From NCBI GenBank assembly GCA_041743425.1, contig JBGTMS010000160.1, positions 1-26,708 on the forward strand: 26,708 nucleotides of DNA, in the 5' to 3' direction. A program made the translations under genes and the position numbers. Shown piece after piece: positions 17,499 to 24,965 of the stretch. Below the pieces are notes generated by a model. It had not been told where the DNA came from. It worked only from the letters and a program-made list of their open reading frames with translations, and searched no databases. Each line of letters opens with the position of its first letter. Positions within the stretch are counted from its first letter, which is position 1. The DNA comes from JTS-RE37 sp041743425 (GTDB taxonomy: Bacteria > Bacteroidota > Bacteroidia > Flavobacteriales > Flavobacteriaceae).

Positions 17499-17813
17499 AA
17501 TATAACTTTCAGATCCTATTATAAATTGATATACAATTCTTCAATTTATTGTATGGAGTATGGTTTTATAAATTCTAAAGCTGCGGGGGAGAGGGGCCAT
17601 TTTCCTATGGCGTCAGGCATTTATTGGCTGAGATCCCGGATGTCCTGTCAATATGCTATTGACTGAAGGCCCAGAGTTGCCGTCACAACACAATGCCAGG
17701 TATTACATGATCCGTATCCCGGACTATATAAAGTTAGGAAAAATCCTATAATATTATACTATGTCCTGTAATTCATATCGAATAAAACCATTCCCCGAAT
17801 TTGTTAAAAAGGA
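17499..17813. other. Intergenic region between CHAT and triple-TIR genes
   Basis: There is no gene in these 315 bases. The part next to the triple-TIR start is very AT-rich and holds an 8-bp inverted repeat (17521-17549). This large gap suggests that the triple-TIR/nSTAND/YkuD genes have their own promoter rather than relying on read-through from the CHAT gene. Confidence 0.5.
17521..17549. promoter_or_regulatory. 8-bp inverted repeat in the promoter region of the triple-TIR gene
   Basis: ATAAATTG (17521-17528) and CAATTTAT (17542-17549) are perfect inverted copies, 13 bases apart, located 23-51 bases upstream of the triple-TIR start. Position and symmetry fit an operator. In AT-rich DNA such a pair can arise by chance, and no regulator gene is seen nearby. 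Confidence 0.3.
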
Positions 17814-19769
17814 TCAGTTGCACTCCATGACCAGTTCGTTCAAAATTTCTTCGGCATTCGATTTTAGCATGGCAGGGTATGTAGCGGCAGATAAGGCGGG
17901 CCACCATTGTATGTAGCGTTTGAACTGCCTGGCGGTAGTTTCCCGGACATATGAGTACACAGAATCTAATGCGTTCAAACTGCTGATATATTCCTTGGCG
18001 GTTGCCAATGAGTCATTAATTTCCTTTTCGGATGTCTCTCCAGGACACAGTAGTGGTTTAAGCAAATATAACTCAGAGAGCGTGCCAAGTGCCCAGATAC
18101 GATCCTCTTGCTTTTCAGAAGCATTTTTATCCCTTTCTGCCATAAATTTCGCTACATACCACAACTCATTTTCCCCATGAAGTGTCCCTTCCAGAATTGC
18201 CTTTAAAGAAAGGTATTGGAGTATCGTCCAATGATTTGCCGGATTTACAGTGACTCCTCCTCTGTAATACGCTCTGGCATGTTTCAGGCAAGCAATACTC
18301 TCTTTTATTAATTCTGATCCTTTTTCAGGGTTGCGTTCAGTTAGCCTGTACAGATATTCGGCTTTTCGCTTATACGCACTTCCCAGCAGACCCAGATGCT
18401 CTGATTGCAAGTTAGGGGTAGATAAGGTACTTCGCATTCCGTCACTTTTATCAAGGTAACCGGATAGCGCGCTTATAGAAGTCTGCAGGCGAACATCAAG
18501 CTGCTCTAAACCATCCTTCTTTTCATCTTGTCCCAGAGTCTCCCAGAACTTGAAAACATGGTCTACCCAGCTATTGGCGACTTTCATGGAATCAAAGAGC
18601 ATCTTCAATTGTACTGTTAAAAGTTGTTCATCTATATCCTCTGGAAATCGTGCATAGGCTACCAGGCTTGCCCAATCGTGATTTTGTGCCTGATACAACC
18701 CGACCCGTGTTTCGTAAAGCGCTATTCTGGGATCACATCCGCTGATGAGCAGGGAATACAGACGATGTGTCAGGAAAACAGATCCGTTTTGTGTAAGGGG
18801 AAATTGCGAAGCAAAAACGCAGGGAATTCCATTTGTATGTAATTGGTATGCCAGATTGCCGGAGGGCAGGATGGTACTTCCAATATGTCCACTATCACAA
18901 ACCGCCAGGGTGACAAGTGCCGGCGCAAATTTTGACTGCTCAGGCACCAGGGCAGCGGCGAGCGTCTTTCCGTCCACTTTATGAACCCCTTCCTGACCAT
19001 CCGTTTTGCATAAAAGCAATCGGAATTCTTTGGCGCCGAAGACTTCCGTCTGTCCTCCATGAGCCAGAATGTGTATATGGGTGAAAGGTGTCTTTTCAGC
19101 TATGCCCTGATCAATGGTCTTTCGTATTTCTGATATCGATGCAGCAGGTAGCTCAGTCAAAAATTTTCCGGAATCCGGTTCCAGGGCTGGAATGTCCGAT
19201 ATGGGTCTGGCAAGTGGGCGAATAACATCCATCAAAACCTTTAAATGTTCGGTATGAGGCACACTCAAAGCCACTTCTGGTTCTGCCCAAACGAACAAGA
19301 TACGAGGTCTGTGCGGCCACAGATACCCGGATTCCCTCTCCTGCCGAACTTCTCTGGTAAGAATAAACCGGCGTTCAGGGTGCACAAGCAACGGGATCTT
19401 CCTGTCACCTTCTGAACTATATGGAGAAAGTACAAATTCAAATGGGATCTGGGAAAGTTCGAAAGGGGTTGTAACGATTCGGATATGCAGGGGCCCGTGA
19501 TCGTTCTCATCTATAATAAGATATTTAAGGTCAGCTGCTAATTTAGTGGTCAGTTGGGAAAAGAAGGTGATGGCCTCGGCAGAGGCATCAGGATCTGCAT
19601 CATTGTAACGCAGACCATTTGCCATCCTGTTAAAGTCGTATTGCCCGCAGTCTATGGAGAAATTTACTTCCGGCTTATTCCCGCACATGGAAATATATTT
19701 CATATCCGGATTTAACAGATAATTTGTCGGGGAACCTGTACGAGCTATGCCAATGATCAATGACCTCAT
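17814..19769 (-). CDS. CHAT-domain protease with helical C-terminal region
   Basis: The product has 651 residues. Residues about 80-370 form a CHAT domain (caspase-like peptidase, clan CD): 'PFELSQIPFEFVLSP', then 'THIHILAHGG' with catalytic His237 and 'LVTLAVCDSG' with catalytic Cys291, then 'YQLHTNGIPCVFASQFPLTQ' and 'SLLISGCDPRIALYETRVGL', all typical of the family. The rest (about 400-651) is helical and may form TPR-like repeats for partner binding. CHAT proteases are activated by a sensor and then cut a specific protein. The gene lies 37 bp downstream of the 244-residue gene, the nearest candidate substrate. 'AACAGGT' just before the ATG offers a modest ribosome site. There is no signal peptide, so it is cytoplasmic. 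Confidence 0.9.
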   Translation of the reverse strand: MRSLIIGIARTGSPTNYLLNPDMKYISMCGNKPEVNFSIDCGQYDFNRMANGLRYNDADPDASAEAITFFSQLTTKLAADLKYLIIDENDHGPLHIRIVTTPFELSQIPFEFVLSPYSSEGDRKIPLLVHPERRFILTREVRQERESGYLWPHRPRILFVWAEPEVALSVPHTEHLKVLMDVIRPLARPISDIPALEPDSGKFLTELPAASISEIRKTIDQGIAEKTPFTHIHILAHGGQTEVFGAKEFRLLLCKTDGQEGVHKVDGKTLAAALVPEQSKFAPALVTLAVCDSGHIGSTILPSGNLAYQLHTNGIPCVFASQFPLTQNGSVFLTHRLYSLLISGCDPRIALYETRVGLYQAQNHDWASLVAYARFPEDIDEQLLTVQLKMLFDSMKVANSWVDHVFKFWETLGQDEKKDGLEQLDVRLQTSISALSGYLDKSDGMRSTLSTPNLQSEHLGLLGSAYKRKAEYLYRLTERNPEKGSELIKESIACLKHARAYYRGGVTVNPANHWTILQYLSLKAILEGTLHGENELWYVAKFMAERDKNASEKQEDRIWALGTLSELYLLKPLLCPGETSEKEINDSLATAKEYISSLNALDSVYSYVRETTARQFKRYIQWWPALSAATYPAMLKSNAEEILNELVMECN

Positions 19770-19806
19770 ACCTGTTTTAAATTAGAACTTACATGACGGC
19801 AAAAGG

Positions 19807-20541
19807 TTAGAGGTCATCCTTTGACAGATCGGTTGGTTTCAGAAATACCGGCTCATCAAAATCTTCATCATCGGGGGCACTATCAAGTACCTTGACTGTC
19901 ATTCCGCCGAATATTTTCGACTTCAGTTTAAATAAGGCAAGGCCGATAACTCCTTCCTTGCCATTGATTTTGAGGCCAAGTGCCTTATTGGTGTCCAGAT
20001 TGATGCCAAGGCTACCTAACTTCATTTGACTCAGGGCGGAGGCATCGCCATTAAAATTTAATTTTGTACCCGCTTCAATTGTAGAAACAATTACAGGATC
20101 AATGGCCCGATAGACCTGGTGCACTACCTTCCATTTACCGTCCCATTTCCCTGTAGATTTAAGATCCCCAGCGACCCGATTGACATTTTCCATAGTTTTT
20201 ACAGTTATTTCAGGTGACTGAATCAGAAAGGATCTTTCCTTAGAAAAACCAATTTCAACTTTGGCATTCACCTCCCCGGCAGGTATGACAGTAACAGCAG
20301 CTCCACCCGCCAGTTTGGTTACAGTAGCACCCTCAGAAGTAAAGTCAATGCTGGCAGATTCCCCGGATCCTTCTTTAAACGCAACGTCAAAATCATCCGT
20401 GATGTTGCCAAGTTTTGTGAAGACGCCGTCGGCGATGATCCCATAATCGCCTAATTTGTATTGGTTTACAATTGGCATCCAGGCTGCAAAAACATTCAAA
20501 TGTTGTTTAATAATGTCGTTAAATTGAGCAGGAAGTCCCAT
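19807..20541 (-). CDS. Unrecognised 244-residue protein beside the CHAT protease
   Basis: I do not recognise a family. The N-terminal 25 residues are amphipathic and helical ('FNDIIKQHLNVFAAWMPIV'), followed by 'YKLGDYGIIADGVFTKLGNI' and a long run of alternating strands with glycine- and alanine-rich turns ('VTKLAGGAAVTVIPAGEV'), then 'VGDLKSTGKWDGKWKVVHQV'-like helix/strand segments and 'GVIGLALFKLKSKIFGGM'. The last 25 residues are acidic (PDDEDFDEP, then a lysine and aspartate tail). There is no cysteine, signal peptide or clear membrane helix. The gene sits between a TIR-TPR gene and a CHAT protease gene (37 bp gap). By analogy with protease-activated gasdermins it may be a CHAT substrate whose tail is removed, but it does not show the gasdermin N-terminal cysteine or other bacterial gasdermin motifs. 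That role is a hypothesis from position, size and tail only. Confidence 0.8.
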   Translation of the reverse strand: MGLPAQFNDIIKQHLNVFAAWMPIVNQYKLGDYGIIADGVFTKLGNITDDFDVAFKEGSGESASIDFTSEGATVTKLAGGAAVTVIPAGEVNAKVEIGFSKERSFLIQSPEITVKTMENVNRVAGDLKSTGKWDGKWKVVHQVYRAIDPVIVSTIEAGTKLNFNGDASALSQMKLGSLGINLDTNKALGLKINGKEGVIGLALFKLKSKIFGGMTVKVLDSAPDDEDFDEPVFLKPTDLSKDDL

Positions 20542-20688
20542 ATGATTACGTTTAAGGTTGATATTTATAATTGCTTGATTTATGTTAAGCCACTATGTGA
20601 AAGAAGCTACTTGTGAAACAACAATCCATCTAAACCTCGCTGGTACCAATTGTCCCGTCAGATAATTTGAAAGAAAGAATCAAGGATG

Positions 20689-21963
20689 TTAAGAGACTTG
20701 AAATGCCTTTAACACCTCATCCTGAATTTCTGAACCGGCTTCCAACTTCTCCAGCAGTAGTTTTGCCTGCCTTCGTGTTGATCGGTGCGAGTCCCTTTCT
20801 GTGGGAGCGATATCCACTACCTGTTGATAGATCGCCGCTGCTTCCTTATACTTTTTCTGGATTAATAAAACTTCCCCAATGGTGGCCGTCTGCCAGTAAT
20901 CTCCTTCAATGGGTTTATTACCTACTAATTTTTCCACTCTTTCTGCATATTTTATTCCTTTATCCAGTTCACCGAGTAAAATACTTTTGGCAGCAGCATT
21001 GATGCCGGTATAGTAATCGTCCGGCGACTTTTCAAATGCTTCGGCATAACAATTCCTGGATTGCCTAAGGTCATTGGCATCGCCTGAAATCAGGTAGCGG
21101 TCCATCCAGGTCCGGCCATAGATCCCAAGCGTTTCAGGATCGAGATGGTTCAGGGCGTATAATTCCCCTAAAATTTCCTGGGCTTGATCAAGGTCATCTC
21201 CTTCTCCCCTCCTGGCCAATGCAAGAGCTCTCAACTGTCGTGGCCTGATTGATTTCGGGAAATCCTTCTCTACCTGTATTAGAATGGCGATGGCATCATC
21301 TTTATTACCAAGCTGGATCAAGCCTTCCGACGTTTTACATGCCAGAGAAGGAGATGACTTCCAGGGCAGTCCACCTTCGTTATATAACTGCATTAACTTC
21401 TGGGGCTTCTTGTTCTTTATGGCTGCCTTTATTCTGGCCCCTGCGACTCTCGCTGCCTCATCCTGTTCAAACGCAAAACGAACCGCATCAGCGCTTAGCG
21501 GCTTTCCGACCACACCATGTAACAGTCGTATTAAATCGCCGCCATTAGGGCCATCAGGGTAATCTCCAAAGTCTATATAGATCTTGGATTTTGCAAAGGT
21601 CGGCAGGGGGGCCTTATCCATCTTTAATGGGACAAAATAGAATTTTTTGTTACTTGTTGCTTTGCTCATCAAGGTATCATATTCATTTCTGATCCATTCC
21701 GAATCATTTGCGGCATTTGACCAGACTAAGACGCCGGCCTGGCTTTTTTCCAAAGCGTCCTCCAGGGCTCGGACCAAAGAGTCTCCGGATTTTAAAACAT
21801 ACTGATCCAGAAATACCCTGAATCCCAGCTCAGTCAGCACATCATACAAACTCAGGACCCAACCCCGGTTAATGGATCGATAGGAAAGGAAAACATGCCA
21901 AACCTGGCCTTCTTCCAGAGGAAGGGGCTTTGGGGCATATGTAAGCCATTCTGAAGGTATCAT
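20689..21963 (-). CDS. TIR protein with TRAFs-binding/TPR (TPR-S type) region
   Basis: The product has 424 residues. The TIR domain (about 22-150) includes 'HVFLSYRSINRGWVLSLYDV', 'FRVFLDQYVLKSGD', 'AGVLVWSNAANDSEWIRNEY', with Glu94 at the NADase position. Residues about 155-424 are helical repeats that match the MAP3K TRAFs-binding (TPR-S) region: 'RPRQLRALALARRGEGDDLD', 'DPETLGIYGRTWMDRY', 'YYTGINAAAKSILLG', 'YWQTATIGEVLLIQKKYKEA'. TIR joined to this region is described in bacterial conflict systems, where it probably links an NTPase or sensor to an effector. There is no membrane span. It follows the SLOG-like gene after 92 bp and precedes the 244-residue gene by 147 bp. Confidence 0.85.
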   Translation of the reverse strand: MIPSEWLTYAPKPLPLEEGQVWHVFLSYRSINRGWVLSLYDVLTELGFRVFLDQYVLKSGDSLVRALEDALEKSQAGVLVWSNAANDSEWIRNEYDTLMSKATSNKKFYFVPLKMDKAPLPTFAKSKIYIDFGDYPDGPNGGDLIRLLHGVVGKPLSADAVRFAFEQDEAARVAGARIKAAIKNKKPQKLMQLYNEGGLPWKSSPSLACKTSEGLIQLGNKDDAIAILIQVEKDFPKSIRPRQLRALALARRGEGDDLDQAQEILGELYALNHLDPETLGIYGRTWMDRYLISGDANDLRQSRNCYAEAFEKSPDDYYTGINAAAKSILLGELDKGIKYAERVEKLVGNKPIEGDYWQTATIGEVLLIQKKYKEAAAIYQQVVDIAPTERDSHRSTRRQAKLLLEKLEAGSEIQDEVLKAFQVS

Positions 21964-22055
21964 GCCTTTCTTTCAGGTTCTTTTTAGTAGACCTTTCTCG
22001 GATAACCTGTTTACGTCAGAAATCAATTGAAATGCCTTCTGTGAACAGATCTTTG

Positions 22056-22604
22056 TTATAACTCTCTGATATTTATTATTCTGACTCCCGCATTTTCCTT
22101 TTGTGCACTGATGACAAGATGTTCTGTACCTCCTACTCCGTCACCTGCCGCCCCATCCCAAAGGGCCAGGAGCGTCATATTCTCGCCCCCGTTTTTCAAT
22201 GCCTTATTCAGCATCCAGTTGTTAGAACGTTCCCAAACCGACCCGGAATCGGCAGCATTCTCCGGCATGACCTCAACAGATAGGCGTGCCATCAATATGT
22301 CAAACCTATACTCCCATTCCCTGCCTGCACGGGATACAGAAGCTGCCTTAAACTGCACGGGAGAGAGTGCCAGAAAGAGGGTGGTTTCAATATTCAATTC
22401 TATGCATAACTCGTGAAATATGATATCGCCCCCACATGCCCCTCCGGCCATTCCGCAAAGCTTATTGACTGATGTATGTTGTATAACTATGAGTTCTTTT
22501 TTTATGGCACCCCGCACCTTTTCTTCCAATTCCGGGGGGAATCTTTTTACTTTTCTACCAGGCTTATCAATCATGTGCCCTGTAAACAATATATAGTGGG
22601 TCAT
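22056..22604 (-). CDS. SLOG-like nucleotide-sensing domain protein
   Basis: The product has 182 residues and forms one Rossmann-like domain. It starts 'ILFTGHMIDKPGRKVKRFPP' and contains 'GMAGGACGGDIIFHELCIEL', 'TLFLALSPVQFKAASV' and near the end 'LLALWDGAAGDGVGGTEHLV'. This GHMID...GGDI..E...LWDG..G.GGT pattern is familiar from stand-alone and fused sensor domains next to TIR and TRAFs-binding proteins. I place it in the SLOG superfamily from the G-G-x-x-G-G-D-I loop and the strand order. SLOG domains bind nucleotides or NAD-derived signals, e.g. in the ThsA effector. It is 19 bp after the patatin gene and just before a TIR gene, which fits sensing a TIR product (inference). Confidence 0.7.
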   Translation of the reverse strand: MTHYILFTGHMIDKPGRKVKRFPPELEEKVRGAIKKELIVIQHTSVNKLCGMAGGACGGDIIFHELCIELNIETTLFLALSPVQFKAASVSRAGREWEYRFDILMARLSVEVMPENAADSGSVWERSNNWMLNKALKNGGENMTLLALWDGAAGDGVGGTEHLVISAQKENAGVRIINIREL

Positions 22605-22623
22605 AGAGGCTTGTATAGTAAGC

Positions 22624-23790
22624 TCAGGCTAAAAAGCCGGTTAAATGCTTCTCAATATTCACTTGACTCTTTCCACAGACACTGCCAACTTCACGTAAAT
22701 GTTTAATGTTCTTAACGGAGTCCATCTCCCTTATGTCATCTGAATCAATATGCCCCAGTCCCATTTGTTTCAACCCGTTGGAACTTAGGTCGGCATTGTA
22801 TCTCACATAACGAAAATCGCGTTTGGTATCTGTCTCCATACTGATCATATTTCCATTGGCGTCCAGGGGGATCATATCCTTTAATTCCCTGTCAACTGAG
22901 GCCCCAAACATACATCTTCCAACAGTTCTGCAATTGATGTCCTGATCTACCTGCATGGCGTACATCAGATTGCCGGGTAGCTCCTTAAGCGTATCCAGGA
23001 GGTTGCTGTAAACCCCTTCGGAGGGTGCAGAACCTGTTCCCACTGAGACGATCATTAAATTGGTTTCTCCCGTGGGCCAATTAAGCCCATAGGCCGGTTG
23101 TGTTGCCATGCGGTACATTAAAAAAGCAGGGTTGTTATATGGGGTAACTCCGCCATCCACAAAAACAAATGTCTTCTCAGGATTTTTGGGATCCCATTGC
23201 AAAGTTTCGGGGCGAAAGTAGGCCGGAGCGGCTGTACTGGCACGTACCAACTGATAGAGCGGAATGCGCAAATTACAGTCTGGCCTTGAAGAATCATTGT
23301 ATTTGGCATTTGGATTATTGCTTATAGGCCAGGGTGAATCTGTACTCCTGTTCATGGTCACAACTAACAATAAAGTTTTAAATAGTCCTCCTTTCAGATC
23401 AATGTCCCCGGATCCGAAAGTAGCTTTCAATTCCTGCATTAAGGGGCCGTCATTGTAAAAATACTTGACTCTTTTCAAGAGGAAGGCTTTGTCAAACATG
23501 GCCTCTCCTTTGGATTCATAAAATTTAAGAAGTTTTTCTACGGACATACCTATTGATAATCCGGCCGCAATAATAGCCCCTGTGCTGGTTCCTCCGATGT
23601 AATCAAAATAATCAGAAAGACGAAATGAATCATCCTTTGCCAATTTTACCTTAAGTTGTCGTTCCAATTCCGCTAAAATCTCAAGAGTAAGTACACCCCT
23701 GATCCCACCACCATCAAGCGCAAGGATTTTACGTTTAATTGGTCCCTCTGCAGTTTCGTATCTCTTTTGAAGTGGTCCCCAGACTGACAT
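22624..23790 (-). CDS. Patatin-like phospholipase
   Basis: The product has 388 residues. The patatin fold is clear: oxyanion loop 'DGGGIRG' (26-32), nucleophile elbow 'GGTSTG' with Ser69, and catalytic Asp212 in 'FVDGGVTPYNNP'. The family hydrolyses acyl esters of membrane lipids. In bacterial immunity patatin proteins such as CapV are switched on by a second messenger and kill the cell by membrane damage. No CD-NTase is present here, so CBASS is not supported. The gene lies 19 bp upstream of the SLOG-like gene, so they are very probably cotranscribed and may act as effector and sensor. There is no signal peptide. A strong inverted repeat lies 46-70 bp upstream of the start. Confidence 0.92.
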   Translation of the reverse strand: MSVWGPLQKRYETAEGPIKRKILALDGGGIRGVLTLEILAELERQLKVKLAKDDSFRLSDYFDYIGGTSTGAIIAAGLSIGMSVEKLLKFYESKGEAMFDKAFLLKRVKYFYNDGPLMQELKATFGSGDIDLKGGLFKTLLLVVTMNRSTDSPWPISNNPNAKYNDSSRPDCNLRIPLYQLVRASTAAPAYFRPETLQWDPKNPEKTFVFVDGGVTPYNNPAFLMYRMATQPAYGLNWPTGETNLMIVSVGTGSAPSEGVYSNLLDTLKELPGNLMYAMQVDQDINCRTVGRCMFGASVDRELKDMIPLDANGNMISMETDTKRDFRYVRYNADLSSNGLKQMGLGHIDSDDIREMDSVKNIKHLREVGSVCGKSQVNIEKHLTGFLA

Positions 23791-24134
23791 ATGACAATAT
23801 AGATAGGTTACTTATATAGTTTATGGACATTGACCTTTTTTGGCACAAATTGCCAAAAAAAATAATATGCCCGCCGCTGATCTGAAAAGGTTGAGGGAAA
23901 CTGTTACTGGAAACTATTAGGTATTAAAGATAAGAATTTGAAGAATACAAGCACAAAAATCACTACAGTTTTATCTTACTTTCTTTGCCCTATGACTGGA
24001 TGACATTTTTAAATTCCTTTTATAAATGCCGCGCGCCATAAAATTTTAATTGTCTCTTCGAATTTAAAGAGGAAATAAGTGCAAAGCAGGCCAACCTGAC
24101 CATATACAAGTTCGCATCTTTTTAAAGAATCTCC
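23791..24134. other. Intergenic region upstream of the patatin gene
   Basis: There is no convincing gene in these 344 bases. They hold the probable promoter of the patatin gene and the inverted repeat at 23836-23860. A 22-codon basic ORF (23971-24039, minus) is present but is too short to support. Confidence 0.5.
23836..23860. promoter_or_regulatory. 10-bp perfect inverted repeat upstream of the patatin gene
   Basis: TTTTTTGGCA and TGCCAAAAAA are perfect inverted copies around a 5-base centre (CAAAT), 46-70 bases before the patatin ATG. Both strands end in A, not T, after the stem, so it is not an intrinsic terminator. Its place and symmetry fit an operator for a dimeric regulator. No regulator gene is seen in the window. 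Confidence 0.4.
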
Positions 24135-24680
24135 TTAAACCATCACAAAATCCAGCTTGCTATATAAACTTCTATACTTTTTCTCCAGATTCTTAGGCAC
24201 ATAACCCAGTCTGTCATAGTGGTGCAAATTGTGCAATAAGGCAATATCGAAAAGGGTGCTCTCCAGAAAATCGACATCTTTCCGGTACCCCATGACTTTC
24301 CTTGCACAGGTGATCTCTTTAAATTTTTCCAAATCGCCGACGGAACGTGCGATGGAACAGGAACTAAAATGAATTATTTTATCACTGAACATGCCAGCGC
24401 ATTGCTCCCCCAGCTTATCCAGACTGATCGTTTGTCCCTTTGCAATTGTCAACCCTTTGCTACTTCCATGAAAAGACAACATTAATATTCCGTAGGAATT
24501 GTACCTGGCGCACTGCCTTAAATAGGTGATCAATGATTCCTGGTTGTTGGTCTTCCTGAAAATATAGGGTATGCCGTATACTTCATTCAGAAAATGAATT
24601 GACGATTTGATGGTCAGCCCTGATTTCAGGCTGTTTGACCATTCTCCCTCAATAGCAAAAATCGATTTACCTGCGGCCAT
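24135..24680 (-). CDS. DUF6642-like protein, probable minimal caspase-like fold
   Basis: The product has 181 residues. The start 'SIFAIEGEWSNSL', the middle 'ILMLSFHGSSKGLTI' (His71) and 'KIIHFSSCSIARSV' (Cys108) followed by 'VMGYRKDVDFLESTLFDIAL' match the family I know as DUF6642. The H-G strand followed about 37 residues later by a strand ending S-C is the layout of clan CD peptidases (caspase, CHAT), so His71/Cys108 are a likely catalytic pair. The protein is cytoplasmic and has no other domain. It is first in the minus-strand island, 344 bases before the patatin gene, and may be transcribed separately. Protease activity is inferred and not proven for the family. Confidence 0.75.
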   Translation of the reverse strand: MAAGKSIFAIEGEWSNSLKSGLTIKSSIHFLNEVYGIPYIFRKTNNQESLITYLRQCARYNSYGILMLSFHGSSKGLTIAKGQTISLDKLGEQCAGMFSDKIIHFSSCSIARSVGDLEKFKEITCARKVMGYRKDVDFLESTLFDIALLHNLHHYDRLGYVPKNLEKKYRSLYSKLDFVMV

Positions 24681-24965
24681 CCTTAGTTTGATTTGTACAA
24701 GTCATCTACTCTGACCATGTGGCTGTTCAAATTGCTGTTTTGCGAAATTGAAAGATATAAACTAAATACTTTATTATAGAATACTATGGTAATTTCATTT
24801 AGCAACAGTTGCCAATGCCGGCGCCGACACCAATTAATATTGAACAAGCTGGCATTCGGACGCTGCTCACTTGATGTGACGAACCTCCTCTACGCCCCAA
24901 GAAACGCGTAAAACCCGCCGATTTCCATTGAATTAAATGTGTATCTTTAGGTATACCATTTACCT
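24681..24965. other. Divergent promoter region
   Basis: This 285-base gap separates the minus-strand DUF6642-like gene from the plus-strand sugar isomerase-like gene, so it must hold promoters for both. A near match to the Bacteroidota -7 box, TATCTTTA (24942-24949), lies 16 bases before the plus-strand start. No clear TTG box at -33 is seen at the usual spacing. No gene is seen. Confidence 0.4.

Noticed and set aside
19807..20541. Calling the 244-residue protein a bacterial gasdermin
   Set aside because: Size, tail and CHAT neighbour fit, but the N-terminal cysteine used for acylation and known bacterial gasdermin motifs are not seen. Kept as a hypothesis only.
20689..23790. CBASS or Thoeris system
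   Set aside because: The patatin alone recalls CBASS CapV, and TIR plus SLOG recalls Thoeris. However, no CD-NTase is present and the SLOG-like gene is not fused to SIR2 or a membrane effector, so neither label is supported.
23971..24039. 22-codon basic ORF upstream of the patatin gene
   Set aside because: It is too short, has no ribosome site and no recognisable pattern; its basic composition in AT-rich DNA is not evidence of a gene.
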